From contig SBGC01000071.1 in assembly GCA_006226985.1 (NCBI GenBank), forward strand, positions 1-15,488: a DNA stretch of 15,488 nucleotides, written 5' to 3'. The stretch is from Bacillota bacterium. Its GTDB lineage: Bacteria > Bacillota_I > Bacilli_A > Acholeplasmatales > Acholeplasmataceae. The notes below the pieces were generated by a model that searched no databases, was not told the DNA's origin, and was given only the letters and a program-made list of their open reading frames with translations. The translations under genes and the position numbers were made by a program. This document shows, piece after piece, positions 1 through 7,317 of this stretch. Numbering within the stretch: the first letter of the stretch is position 1; every line of letters begins with the position of its first letter.

Positions 1-569
1 CATTATCACCTCACTATGGCTTAGGAGCGCGATATTACTCCCACTTCACGTCACCTATTCGAAGATACCCAGACTTAATACTACATCGTATGATTCACCG
101 ACTTGTTTTAGGTGAAGCAAAGAACTTAAAAAAAGATATCACACATTTTGAAACCATCTTACCAGACGTTGCACAGCATACATCTGATCAAGAAAGAAAA
201 GCCATTCAAATGGAAAGAGATGTTTCAAAACTCAAGAGCTGTGAGTATATGCAAGACAAGATTGGAAACTATTTTAAAGGTCTCATTACCCAAATGATGC
301 CATCAGGAATGTTTGTTAAACTAAGCAATGGCATTGAAGGATTTGTACCATTAAGAGTGTTAGATGATTACTATATGTATGATGAAGCTAACTTAACATT
401 CATCGGTAATCGAGGTAAAAGATATCGTTTAGGCGATCAAGTTAAAGTTGAGCTATTAGATGTTGATTTAGCAGCAAAGAAAATGGATTTTGTTATTATT
501 GACAAGAAACCAAACAAGAAGGTATATAAGCATGAAAATTATAAGCCAAAACAAAAAGGCAAGGCATGA
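1..569 (+). CDS. rnr: Ribonuclease R, C-terminal part (5' end outside window)
   Basis: This is the end of a 3'-to-5' exoribonuclease of the RNB family, which degrades structured RNA and clears mRNA from stalled ribosomes. The reading frame is open from base 3 and is cut by the window edge, leaving 188 residues. The visible part begins in the RNB catalytic domain, with the family signature HYGLGA and then [11 protein letters not shown] at roughly bases 45-80. An S1 RNA-binding domain follows at about bases 250-515 ([23 protein letters not shown]). The protein ends in a lysine-rich basic tail, as is usual for RNase R. The last 38 bases overlap the smpB start. rnr-smpB adjacency is standard in Firmicutes and fits joint action in trans-translation. 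The internal ATG at base 90 is only a methionine inside the catalytic domain and is not a start. The stop is TGA. Confidence 0.95.
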   Translation, partial: LSPHYGLGARYYSHFTSPIRRYPDLILHRMIHRLVLGEAKNLKKDITHFETILPDVAQHTSDQERKAIQMERDVSKLKSCEYMQDKIGNYFKGLITQMMPSGMFVKLSNGIEGFVPLRVLDDYYMYDEANLTFIGNRGKRYRLGDQVKVELLDVDLAAKKMDFVIIDKKPNKKVYKHENYKPKQKGKA

Positions 570-975
570 TTACTTCATTGAAGATACGTATGAAGCAGGT
601 CTTAAACTTTTAGGCACAGAAATTAAATCGATTCGTCTTGGTAAAGTGAACTTAAATGATTCATTCGTGACATTTAAAGATGGAGAAGCATTTGTCAATA
701 ACATGCATATTTCAAAGTATGAACAAGGCAATCGTTTTAACCATGATGAAACAAGAGCGAGAAAATTATTACTCCACAAAAAAGAAATTCTTAAATTGTT
801 TTCTAAAACACGTGAACAAGGATATACGATTATTCCTCTTAAAATCTATCTTTTACAAGGCTTATGTAAAATTGAAATAGGTCTAGCAAAGGGTAAAAAA
901 GATTATGATAAGAGGGAATCATTAAAAGAAAAAGATCAACAAATGAGACTTAAAAAAATACTTAAAAACAGGTAG
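532..975 (+). CDS. smpB: SsrA-binding protein SmpB
   Basis: SmpB binds tmRNA and delivers it to stalled ribosomes for trans-translation. The 147-residue product is near the usual 150-160. It shows the N-terminal family pattern (N7-[19 protein letters not shown] at residues 28-35), the middle LHKKEI segment, and the basic C-terminal tail [15 protein letters not shown] at residues 121-135 that enters the ribosomal mRNA channel. The start was set at ATG 532 because AAGAAGG lies about 10 bases upstream and the protein then begins like other SmpB proteins. An in-frame ATG at 490 would add 14 unrelated residues. The gene starts inside the rnr coding sequence. The tmRNA gene ssrA, often next to smpB, is not in this window. 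Confidence 0.95.
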   Translation: MKIISQNKKARHDYFIEDTYEAGLKLLGTEIKSIRLGKVNLNDSFVTFKDGEAFVNNMHISKYEQGNRFNHDETRARKLLLHKKEILKLFSKTREQGYTIIPLKIYLLQGLCKIEIGLAKGKKDYDKRESLKEKDQQMRLKKILKNR

Positions 976-978
976 AAT

Positions 979-1866
979 ATGGAATATAAAGTTGGTATTG
1001 CCTTAGGCGGAGGGGGAGCAAGAGGATCCTATCAAATTGGTATTCTTAAAGCTCTTCGTGAAGCTGGCATCCTCAATCAAGTTCATCATATGTCAGGAAC
1101 ATCGATTGGTGCGATCAACACCCTTTTAGTCATGGCTGATCTTTCCTATGAGCGAATGATTGAAATATGGTTAAAAATTACCAATGAAGATATTTATGGC
1201 CAAGGTTTAGATCGTTTCAAAATCGATCGTCTAGGTCTTTTTAGTTTAAAAGATTTATATGATAAATTATGCCAAGAAATATCTATTGATGAAATACGAA
1301 AATCAAAAATTGAAGGCTACGTCACAGCTGCTAAAATTCAAAAACAATCGCTTGTTGATCAAGTGATGCTACATCGTATGAAAAACGAAGTATTTCATTT
1401 AAATAATTTTGAAGATCCCCATAAAGCTGTTTTAGCAAGTGCCTCAATCCCTGTATTATTTGGATCGACAGAAGTCAATGATGAAACATATGTTGATGGG
1501 GGAACACTTGATGGATGTCCTCTAGAACCGTTAGTTAATATGGGGTGTGATATTATCTTAGCTGTGCCTATTGATGGAAGATTTAAACCAAAAAAACAAG
1601 AACATTTTGATATACTTCTTGTAGATTTTACAACACATCATTTGTTTCACACGATTCCCTATGACATTTTCAATTTTAAACCTAAGTATGTTTTAGAAAA
1701 AGCTGAGTATGGATATCAAATGGGGAAAATCATGATTGAAAAATTAAAAAACTTAGGTATTCTAGATGAACACAACACGTGGCATAAGAAAGATGGTCAC
1801 GAACGGATAGAAATAAGTAAAAAAGAAGAAAAAGAACGGATGAAAGAGGTTAAATCATGGACTTAA
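979..1866 (+). CDS. Patatin-like phospholipase / serine esterase (RssA-like)
   Basis: A 295-residue protein with a complete patatin catalytic dyad. Residues 10-16 form the glycine-rich oxyanion hole (GGGGARG), S42 lies in the nucleophile elbow GTSIG (40-44), and D173 is in the DGG motif. Patatin-family enzymes hydrolyse acyl chains from phospholipids or other acyl esters. The natural substrate here is unknown. There is no signal peptide or membrane segment, so it is probably cytosolic or peripherally membrane-bound. The C-terminus is charged (KKEEKERMKE). It starts three bases after smpB and overlaps the PAP2 gene by 10 bases, so the two are probably co-translated. Their pairing suggests a role in membrane lipid turnover, which is inference. 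The upstream ribosome site is weak (only AGG). Confidence 0.85.
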   Translation: MEYKVGIALGGGGARGSYQIGILKALREAGILNQVHHMSGTSIGAINTLLVMADLSYERMIEIWLKITNEDIYGQGLDRFKIDRLGLFSLKDLYDKLCQEISIDEIRKSKIEGYVTAAKIQKQSLVDQVMLHRMKNEVFHLNNFEDPHKAVLASASIPVLFGSTEVNDETYVDGGTLDGCPLEPLVNMGCDIILAVPIDGRFKPKKQEHFDILLVDFTTHHLFHTIPYDIFNFKPKYVLEKAEYGYQMGKIMIEKLKNLGILDEHNTWHKKDGHERIEISKKEEKERMKEVKSWT

Positions 1867-2741
1867 ACATTGTTAGAGGTTTACAAAGCTTAAGAAATCC
1901 TTTATTTGATTGGCTGTTTTATCTCATCACTCAAATTGGTGATCAATATGTGTTTATTTTTATTGCAGTCATTATTTATTGGACAATCAATAAAAAATTT
2001 GCACATAAATTCGTTTTCACCTTTATGATTTCTGCGATTGTTAATACCGGTCTTAAAGAAATCTTTAAACGTCCTAGACCCTATATAGCAAGCCCAGATG
2101 TAGAGACGTTACCTTCATGGGAAACACATGGTTATTCATTTCCTTCGGGGCATTCACAAGCAGCTGGGGTTTTAGGTTATACAGCTTATCACGCATCAAA
2201 AAAACTACATAAACCTTGGATATGGTATATCGGTATTTTTATACTCATCTTTGTTCCACTATCACGGATTTATTTAGGTCAGCATTATTTATCAGATGTC
2301 ATCGTAGGTGCAGCTTTAGCTTTCTTTTTATCACCTTTAATCTTTAAACTCGTTGATAAAATGGGGGACCAAGAAGATATCTATACACTCATGCTCGTTC
2401 CATTTTTCTTACTCGCGCTCTTCTTTGTACAAAATGAAACGATGTTTGTTGCTGCTGGGGGATTTTCTGGTTTCGCACTTGGTTATTATTTAGAAAAGAA
2501 ACACTTGAAATATGATGTGACTGCTAAACCACTCATTCAAGTTGTAAAAGTGGTTTTAGGTATTGCAGTTGTCTTTTTGATTCGCTTAGGACTTAAAGTC
2601 ATCTTGCCATATAGTGATCAAGCGGATACTGATCCAGTTTTATGGGATTTTATCTTTGATTTTATACGTTATTTTGCTATCGGATTATGGGCTGCATATG
2701 GCGCACCATGGGTGTTTAAACATGTCATTAAAAATCGTTAA
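1857..2741 (+). CDS. PAP2-family membrane phosphatase
   Basis: A 294-residue polytopic membrane protein of the type-2 phosphatidic acid phosphatase superfamily. All three signature motifs are present: K67-x6-R74-P75, P96-SGH, and S136-R137-x5-H143-x3-D147, where H143 is the expected phospho-histidine nucleophile. Hydrophobic segments lie around residues 30-44, 52-66, 121-135, 147-163 and 175-205, with two or three more toward the C-terminus. Substrates in the family include phosphatidate, undecaprenyl pyrophosphate and phosphatidylglycerophosphate, and sequence alone does not decide between them. If the cell has no wall, a phospholipid substrate is more likely than a wall-lipid carrier. It overlaps the patatin gene upstream by 10 bases and the acetyltransferase downstream by 20. 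Confidence 0.88.
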   Translation: MDLNIVRGLQSLRNPLFDWLFYLITQIGDQYVFIFIAVIIYWTINKKFAHKFVFTFMISAIVNTGLKEIFKRPRPYIASPDVETLPSWETHGYSFPSGHSQAAGVLGYTAYHASKKLHKPWIWYIGIFILIFVPLSRIYLGQHYLSDVIVGAALAFFLSPLIFKLVDKMGDQEDIYTLMLVPFFLLALFFVQNETMFVAAGGFSGFALGYYLEKKHLKYDVTAKPLIQVVKVVLGIAVVFLIRLGLKVILPYSDQADTDPVLWDFIFDFIRYFAIGLWAAYGAPWVFKHVIKNR

Positions 2742-3162
2742 AAAGAATTTTGAAGATTTAACTAACCAGGAAGTCTATGATCTTCTCGATATTCGTCTAG
2801 ACGTTTTTGTCACTGAACAAAACATCATTTATACAGATACAGATTATAAGGATCAACATGCTATTCATTACATGCTTTACGATAATGAAAAAGTTGTTTC
2901 CTATCTTCGTCTCATATTGCCAGGTTATAAATACCTTGAATATGCCATAGGTAGAGTTGCTACACGAAAAGAAGATCGGAATAAGGGATATGCAACGAAA
3001 CTCTTATTAGAAGCTAAAAACGATGTCAAAGGTTATCCTATACGTATCTCTGCACAAGCCTATTTGGAGTCTTATTATCAAAAACTAGGGTTTGAATCAA
3101 TAGGTAAACCTTATCTTGAAGAAGGCATTTTACATGTTGAAATGTTAGCTAAAAACGAATAA
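2722..3162 (+). CDS. GNAT N-acetyltransferase, ElaA-like
   Basis: A 146-residue GNAT-fold acetyltransferase. It resembles the ElaA subfamily throughout: R25-x3-F29-V-x-E32-Q33 near the N-terminus, IGRV at 76-79, the acetyl-CoA pyrophosphate loop R86-NKGYA, then SAQAYLESYYQKLGF and a C-terminal GILHVEM segment. The substrate of ElaA proteins is not established. The start at ATG 2722 gives a normal family-length protein. An in-frame ATG at 2614 would add 36 residues read out of frame through PAP2 and was rejected. The gene overlaps PAP2 by 20 bases, has no strong ribosome site, and is probably expressed by coupling. It is the last gene before the alaS leader. Confidence 0.85.
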   Translation: MSLKIVKKNFEDLTNQEVYDLLDIRLDVFVTEQNIIYTDTDYKDQHAIHYMLYDNEKVVSYLRLILPGYKYLEYAIGRVATRKEDRNKGYATKLLLEAKNDVKGYPIRISAQAYLESYYQKLGFESIGKPYLEEGILHVEMLAKNE

Positions 3163-3202
3163 AAGAGTGTCTTCATGACTTCTTTAAGTAAATGCTTTAC
3201 TT
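3162..3202 (+). terminator. Possible weak hairpins ending the smpB-GNAT operon
   Basis: Two adjacent inverted repeats follow the acetyltransferase stop codon. The first pairs 3162-3167 with 3180-3185 (one G-U) and, after a one-base bulge, 3169-3171 with 3177-3179. The second is a perfect 7-bp stem (3186-3192 with 3196-3202) around a 3-base loop. Neither has a long T-tract and both are AT-rich, so termination is only a guess. The second stem overlaps the proposed -35 box of the alaS leader. Confidence 0.3.
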
Positions 3203-3224
3203 TTAGGCATTTGTTTGCTAAAAT
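3196..3224 (+). promoter_or_regulatory. Sigma-A-type promoter of the T-box/alaS operon
   Basis: TTTACT at 3196-3201 (four of six matches to TTGACA) and TAAAAT at 3219-3224 (five of six to TATAAT) are separated by 17 bases. Transcription would begin near 3231, just before Stem I of the T-box leader, which is where a T-box promoter is expected. Confidence 0.65.
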
Positions 3225-3230
3225 ATAGAC

Positions 3231-3436
3231 GCAATGAACAAAACGAGTAATAAGCATCACGCTTAAAGAGACTTCGTGGTTGGTGAAAACGAAGAGGTGA
3301 ACTTATGAATGCTATTTTGGGAGCAAAAGGTATGTCGGCCTTAACGACTTTTGAGGGCTAGAATTATTCTAGAACTAAGGTGGTACCGCGTAACTATTTA
3401 CGTCCTTAGACATACTAAGGGCGTTTTCATTTTTTT
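3231..3436 (+). promoter_or_regulatory. T-box riboswitch upstream of alaS, GCU (Ala) specifier
   Basis: A tRNA-sensing leader that terminates transcription when tRNA-Ala is charged and reads through when it is uncharged. The conserved T-box sequence AAGGTGGTACCGCG lies at 3377-3390. Its TGGT (3381-3384) is complementary to ACCA, the 3' end of a tRNA with A73, as expected for tRNA-Ala. Stem I can be traced: base CAAAA 3239-3243 with TTTTG 3315-3319; an AGUA-type specifier loop (3246-3249) opposite GAAT-GCT-A (3307-3314), giving specifier GCT at 3311-3313; ATAAG 3250-3254 with CTTAT 3302-3306; and distal stem CTTCG 3272-3276 with CGAAG 3290-3294. A further hairpin pairs 3358-3363 with 3367-3372. 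The antiterminator forms from CTAAGG 3375-3380 and CCTTAG 3404-3409. This element accounts for the whole gap between the acetyltransferase and alaS. Confidence 0.95.
3401..3436 (+). terminator. T-box-controlled intrinsic terminator
   Basis: A 9-bp stem (CGTCCTTAG 3401-3409 with CTAAGGGCG 3415-3423, one G-U pair) with a 5-base loop is followed by the T-rich run TTTTCATTTTTTT at 3424-3436. Its 5' arm shares CCTTAG with the antiterminator, so the two structures exclude each other, as T-box control requires. Confidence 0.92.
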
Positions 3437-3449
3437 AGGAGGAAATAAC

Positions 3450-6029
3450 ATGAAATATATGACTGCAGAACAGATTAGAGAGACATGGTTAAAATTTTTT
3501 GAATCAAAGAAACACCGCATTGAAGCGTCCGCTTCACTGGTGCCTCAAAATGATCCAACACTACTTTGGATTAACGCAGGTGTAGCTCCATTAAAGAAGT
3601 ATTTTGATGGTTCAGAAAAGCCGATTAATCCACGACTAACCAATGTCCAAAAATGTATTCGTACAAATGATATTGACAATGTCGGTAAAACTGCTAGACA
3701 CCATACATTTTTTGAAATGCTTGGTAATTTTTCGATTGGAAATTATTTCAAAAAAGAAGCGATTGAATTTGGTTTTGAACTACTCACAGATCCAAAGTGG
3801 TTTGGTTTTGAACTTAATAAATTATACATGACCTATTATCCAGATGATATTGAGGCGAAAAATGCATGGATTTCACTAGGTGTTGATCCAACACATCTTA
3901 TTCCAAGAGAAGATAATTTCTGGGAAATTGGTGCAGGTCCATGTGGTCCAGATACAGAAATCTATTATGACCGTGGTGAGTCTTATGATACACGTGGAAA
4001 AGAACTCATTGAGGAAGATATCGAAAATGAGCGATATATTGAAATTTGGAACATCGTTTTCTCACAATATAATGCAAAACCAGGATTGAAAAGAGAAGAG
4101 TATCCTGAATTACCTAATAAAAACATTGACACAGGTGCAGGTTTAGAACGCTTTGCATGTGTCATTCAACAGACAAAAACAAATTTTGAAACAGACCTTT
4201 TTTACCCAATCATTAAACACACTGAAAAACTGACCAACATTACATATACTGGGCAAATGGCATTTAAAGTGATCGCTGATCATATTAAAGCATTGACGTT
4301 TGCGATTGGTGATGGCGCAATTTTATCCAATGAAGGCAGAGGATATGTTCTGAGAAGACTTCTTAGAAGAGCAGTAAAATATGGTCGTAAACTTGGTTTA
4401 AATGACCCCTTTTTATACATGCTTGTCGATGATGTTGTTGAAACGATGGGTGTATTTTACACGAATCTTTATGAAACAAAAGAGATTGTTAAAAAACTTG
4501 TCTTAAAAGAAGAACAAAAATTCTTAGAAACCATCAATGATGGCGAAAAGCATTTACTTGATGCGATTGAAAAAGAAGGAAAGATCATTTCTGGTGAAAC
4601 AGCATTTAAACTTTATGATACCTATGGCTTCCCCATTGAACTTACAGAAGAAATTGCTATAGAACATCATGTCAAGGTCGACATTCAAGCATTTTATCAA
4701 GAATTAGAAAAACAAAAAGAACGTTCACGAAGTGCTCGTACCCAAAAAGGATCGATGAAAGCACAAGAAGAACAATACTTAAACTTCTATGAAGCATCAA
4801 CATTTATCGGTTATGACACACTCCAATCAGAATCTAAAGTCATAAAAGTCTTTGATGCAGGTATTGTTTTAGATCAAACGCCATTTTATGCGACCTCAGG
4901 TGGTCAGGTTGCTGACCAAGGTACGATTAATGGGATGAAAGTCATAGATGTGCAAAAACTTCCTAACGGCCAATTTATCCACACTGTTGAAGGCGAATTT
5001 GTTGAAGGAGATGAAGTTTTAGCTATCGTTGATGCTAAAGAACGTTTAAAGACAATTCGTAACCATAGTGCAGCTCATCTTTTCCATCAGGCAATTAAAG
5101 ATATTTTTGGAAAACACTGTAATCAACAAGGTTCTCAAGTTTCTCCAAAAAGCTGGAGATTTGATTTTAATCACTATGAAACTGAATCTGATCAACAAAT
5201 CCTTACTGTTGAAAAACTCGTTAAAAAATATATCTTAGAAACACCACTCGATGTTATTATTCGACAAATGCCGATTGCTGAAGCAAGAAAGATTGGTGCG
5301 ATGGCACTCTTTGGTGAAAAATATGGTGATATTGTTAGAGTTGTTGACATGGGATGGTCTAAAGAGTTATGCGGTGGAACGCACGTCAAAAACACAAAGG
5401 AAATTATTGACTTTGCTATCGTATCTTATGAGTCTATAGGCAGTGGAACATATCGTATGGAAGGTATTACAGGAACAGATGTTGTATCTCAAATGAAACT
5501 CTTTATGGAGCCATTATATCAAGAAATAGCAGTGCTCATCGATAAAGTCAATCGTATGAATCAAAACATCAATATACCACAAGCACCTAAACTGTTAGGG
5601 TCTTATCAAGATATCATCAATTATCGTGTTTATATTTTCGAACTCAAAGAACAAATCAAAGAGATTGAAAAAGAATTAAATCGCATGAAACAACATGATG
5701 TGTTAACGAGACTCGATGATTTCATCACTGATCATCAGTCAAAAAATCAAATCATTGTTGTTCATGATATTGATAGTAAGGTGATTAAACAATTAGTTGA
5801 TGCACTTTATGATAAAATAAAAGCACAAACATTGTTTGTGGTTAATATCCAAGAAGATAAAGCAACATTTATTTGCAAGAGTTCAGATAATCTCGCTCAA
5901 ACACTTATTAAAAAGGCAACGGAATTAACACAGGGTTCTGGTGGAGGAAAACCGAGTTTAGCTCAAGGTGGAACCCAACATTTAGAACGGATTGATCACA
6001 TGATTGAAGTGATAAAAAAGGAATTATGA
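3450..6029 (+). CDS. alaS: Alanyl-tRNA synthetase
   Basis: A class II aminoacyl-tRNA synthetase that charges tRNA-Ala and edits mischarged Ser/Gly-tRNA-Ala. The 859 residues are close to the usual 870-880. The catalytic domain at the N-terminus carries FFEMLGNFS at about residues 87-95 and ETDLFYPI. The editing domain has the zinc ligands HSAAH (H539, H543) and CGGTH (C641, H645). The C-terminal C-Ala domain has the glycine-rich SGGGKPSLAQGG near residue 830, after a coiled-coil stretch. The start is ATG 3450, with AGGAGG at 3437-3442 directly after the T-box terminator. The frame is open back to about 3351, but that part is riboswitch. It overlaps ruvX by 4 bases (ATGA). Expression should respond to uncharged tRNA-Ala through the leader. 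Confidence 0.98.
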   Translation: MKYMTAEQIRETWLKFFESKKHRIEASASLVPQNDPTLLWINAGVAPLKKYFDGSEKPINPRLTNVQKCIRTNDIDNVGKTARHHTFFEMLGNFSIGNYFKKEAIEFGFELLTDPKWFGFELNKLYMTYYPDDIEAKNAWISLGVDPTHLIPREDNFWEIGAGPCGPDTEIYYDRGESYDTRGKELIEEDIENERYIEIWNIVFSQYNAKPGLKREEYPELPNKNIDTGAGLERFACVIQQTKTNFETDLFYPIIKHTEKLTNITYTGQMAFKVIADHIKALTFAIGDGAILSNEGRGYVLRRLLRRAVKYGRKLGLNDPFLYMLVDDVVETMGVFYTNLYETKEIVKKLVLKEEQKFLETINDGEKHLLDAIEKEGKIISGETAFKLYDTYGFPIELTEEIAIEHHVKVDIQAFYQELEKQKERSRSARTQKGSMKAQEEQYLNFYEASTFIGYDTLQSESKVIKVFDAGIVLDQTPFYATSGGQVADQGTINGMKVIDVQKLPNGQFIHTVEGEFVEGDEVLAIVDAKERLKTIRNHSAAHLFHQAIKDIFGKHCNQQGSQVSPKSWRFDFNHYETESDQQILTVEKLVKKYILETPLDVIIRQMPIAEARKIGAMALFGEKYGDIVRVVDMGWSKELCGGTHVKNTKEIIDFAIVSYESIGSGTYRMEGITGTDVVSQMKLFMEPLYQEIAVLIDKVNRMNQNINIPQAPKLLGSYQDIINYRVYIFELKEQIKEIEKELNRMKQHDVLTRLDDFITDHQSKNQIIVVHDIDSKVIKQLVDALYDKIKAQTLFVVNIQEDKATFICKSSDNLAQTLIKKATELTQGSGGGKPSLAQGGTQHLERIDHMIEVIKKEL

Positions 6030-6457
6030 AAACATATATAGGACTCGATTTAGGTAGCAAAACATTAGGTGTTGCTATCTCATCTTCAGGGATTATTGCA
6101 TCAGCACTTGATACGTATCGCTTTCAAGAAAACAATTATGATGATGCACTAAAAATCGTCTATAACCTCATCAAAGAACATCATGTTTCGACGATTATTT
6201 TAGGATTACCTAAACATATGAATAACGATTTAGGCATTCGGGGACAAATTTCTATCGATTTTAAATCCAAAATTGAAGAAACTCATCCGGATGTTGAAGT
6301 TGTTTTATGGGATGAGCGATTATCCACTAAAACAGCTATTAAGACAATGATTAAAGGATCAGAATCACGGAAAAATCAAAAGCTAAAGAAAGATGAACTT
6401 GCAGCGGTTGTGATTCTACAAAACTATTTAGATTATAAAGGAGCAAAAACATGCTAA
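6026..6457 (+). CDS. ruvX: RuvX/YqgF-family RNase H-fold nuclease (putative Holliday junction resolvase)
   Basis: A 143-residue RNase H-fold protein of normal length for YqgF/RuvX. Family members resolve Holliday junctions in vitro and have been linked to pre-16S rRNA 5'-end processing. Expected acidic active-site positions are visible: D8 in GLDLGSKTLGVA, D96-E97-R98-L99 in the WDERLST motif, and D123 in KDELAAVVILQNYL. The LGLPKHMN loop is also present. It starts with a 4-base overlap with alaS, and its stop overlaps the next gene's start by 7 bases. The order alaS-ruvX-DUF1292 is conserved in Firmicutes, although the small ireB gene usually found between alaS and ruvX is missing. Confidence 0.93.
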   Translation: MKTYIGLDLGSKTLGVAISSSGIIASALDTYRFQENNYDDALKIVYNLIKEHHVSTIILGLPKHMNNDLGIRGQISIDFKSKIEETHPDVEVVLWDERLSTKTAIKTMIKGSESRKNQKLKKDELAAVVILQNYLDYKGAKTC

Positions 6458-6756
6458 AAGAAAACCAAATGATTGTAACAAGTCCTGATGGAACAGAATC
6501 TGTTTGTGAAATACTATTTACCCATGAACATCAAGGAAAGAACTATGTTGTTTTTGAATTCGTAGACTCACATGAAATCTCAGCTGCAGCTTTCCAACCA
6601 GGTGAGACAGAAGATGAAGGAACATTCTCGGATATTGAAACCGATGCAGAATGGGACATGTTAGATAAAGTTTTACAAGCTTACTATGATGAACTTGATG
6701 CAGATGATCAAGGTGAAGAAGACGAAGAAGCTGAAGAGGATGAAGAAGAAGAGTAA
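6451..6756 (+). CDS. DUF1292 family protein (YrzB-like), acidic C-terminus
   Basis: A 101-residue protein of unknown function in the DUF1292/YrzB family, identified by position directly after ruvX and by the small beta-rich N-terminal part (MIVTSPDGTESVCEILFTHEH, YVVFEF). The middle has a DAEWDMLDKVLQAYYDEL segment, and the last 20 or so residues are almost all Glu/Asp, giving a strongly acidic disordered tail. The GA-rich codons of this tail also serve as the ribosome-binding region of the following methyltransferase gene, whose start overlaps this stop by one base (TAATG). No catalytic residues can be proposed. Confidence 0.85.
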   Translation: MLKENQMIVTSPDGTESVCEILFTHEHQGKNYVVFEFVDSHEISAAAFQPGETEDEGTFSDIETDAEWDMLDKVLQAYYDELDADDQGEEDEEAEEDEEEE

Positions 6757-7316
6757 TGCTTGAACAGTTAAAAACGTATGCAATAGCTCATCATATACCG
6801 ATCATCAGTGATGAAGGTTTATGTTTCATCAATGAACTCATTATTAAAAATCACATTAAACATGTTTTAGAAATCGGAACAGCTATGGGTTATAGTGCAC
6901 TCGCTATGGCTCAACAAGGATGTTATGTCGATACAATTGAACGTGACTTAGTCATGATTGATTTAGCAAAAGAAAACTTTAGAGTTTACGATCATGAAAA
7001 TCATATCACGTTAATTGAAGCAAATGCACTTGACTATGAAGGTCCTTTTAAAACATATGATTTGATATTTATTGATGGAGCTAAAGCACAGTATCAAAAG
7101 TTTTTCGAGAAGTATGAACGCTATTTAAATAAACAAGGTATTATTGTTTGTGACAATTTGAACTTTCATCATCTCGACATAAAAAAAGTCAACAGAAACA
7201 CAAGACAACTACTTAATAAATTAAGTCTTTTTAAGAGTTATTTAGAGAATCATCCTACATATATCACTCATTTCTATGATACTGGAGATGGTATGAGTGT
7301 TTCAAAAAGGATATAA
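6756..7316 (+). CDS. trmR: tRNA 5-hydroxyuridine methyltransferase TrmR (YrrM-like)
   Basis: A class I SAM-dependent O-methyltransferase of 186 residues, in the catechol-OMT-like family that includes Bacillus YrrM/TrmR. TrmR converts 5-hydroxyuridine to 5-methoxyuridine at tRNA wobble position 34. The SAM-binding motif I is LEIGTAMG at residues 38-45. The acidic end of motif II is TIERD, the metal-binding region is LIFIDGAKAQY, and IVCDNLNF follows. The identity rests mainly on context: the two following genes are U32-family proteins matching TrhP1 and TrhP2, which make the hydroxyuridine substrate, in the Bacillus yrrM-yrrN-yrrO order. On sequence alone it could be a generic O-methyltransferase. 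The mltG gene that precedes yrrM in Bacillus is absent. Confidence 0.82.
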   Translation: MLEQLKTYAIAHHIPIISDEGLCFINELIIKNHIKHVLEIGTAMGYSALAMAQQGCYVDTIERDLVMIDLAKENFRVYDHENHITLIEANALDYEGPFKTYDLIFIDGAKAQYQKFFEKYERYLNKQGIIVCDNLNFHHLDIKKVNRNTRQLLNKLSLFKSYLENHPTYITHFYDTGDGMSVSKRI

Positions 7317-7317
7317 C

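Noticed and set aside
570-779. Minus-strand open frame inside smpB
   Set aside because: It lies wholly antisense to a well-conserved gene, has no ribosome site and no recognisable protein motifs.
976-978. tmRNA gene ssrA directly after smpB
   Set aside because: Only three bases separate smpB from the patatin gene, and no tmRNA-like sequence was seen elsewhere in the window.
3351-3449. In-frame upstream extension of alaS by 33 residues
   Set aside because: This stretch is the T-box antiterminator/terminator region, and a strong AGGAGG precedes ATG 3450. The extension has no AlaRS character.
5192-5395. Minus-strand open frame inside alaS
   Set aside because: It is antisense to the editing domain of alaS and explained by the codon pattern of the real gene. 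The same applies to the minus-strand frame at 3983-4165.
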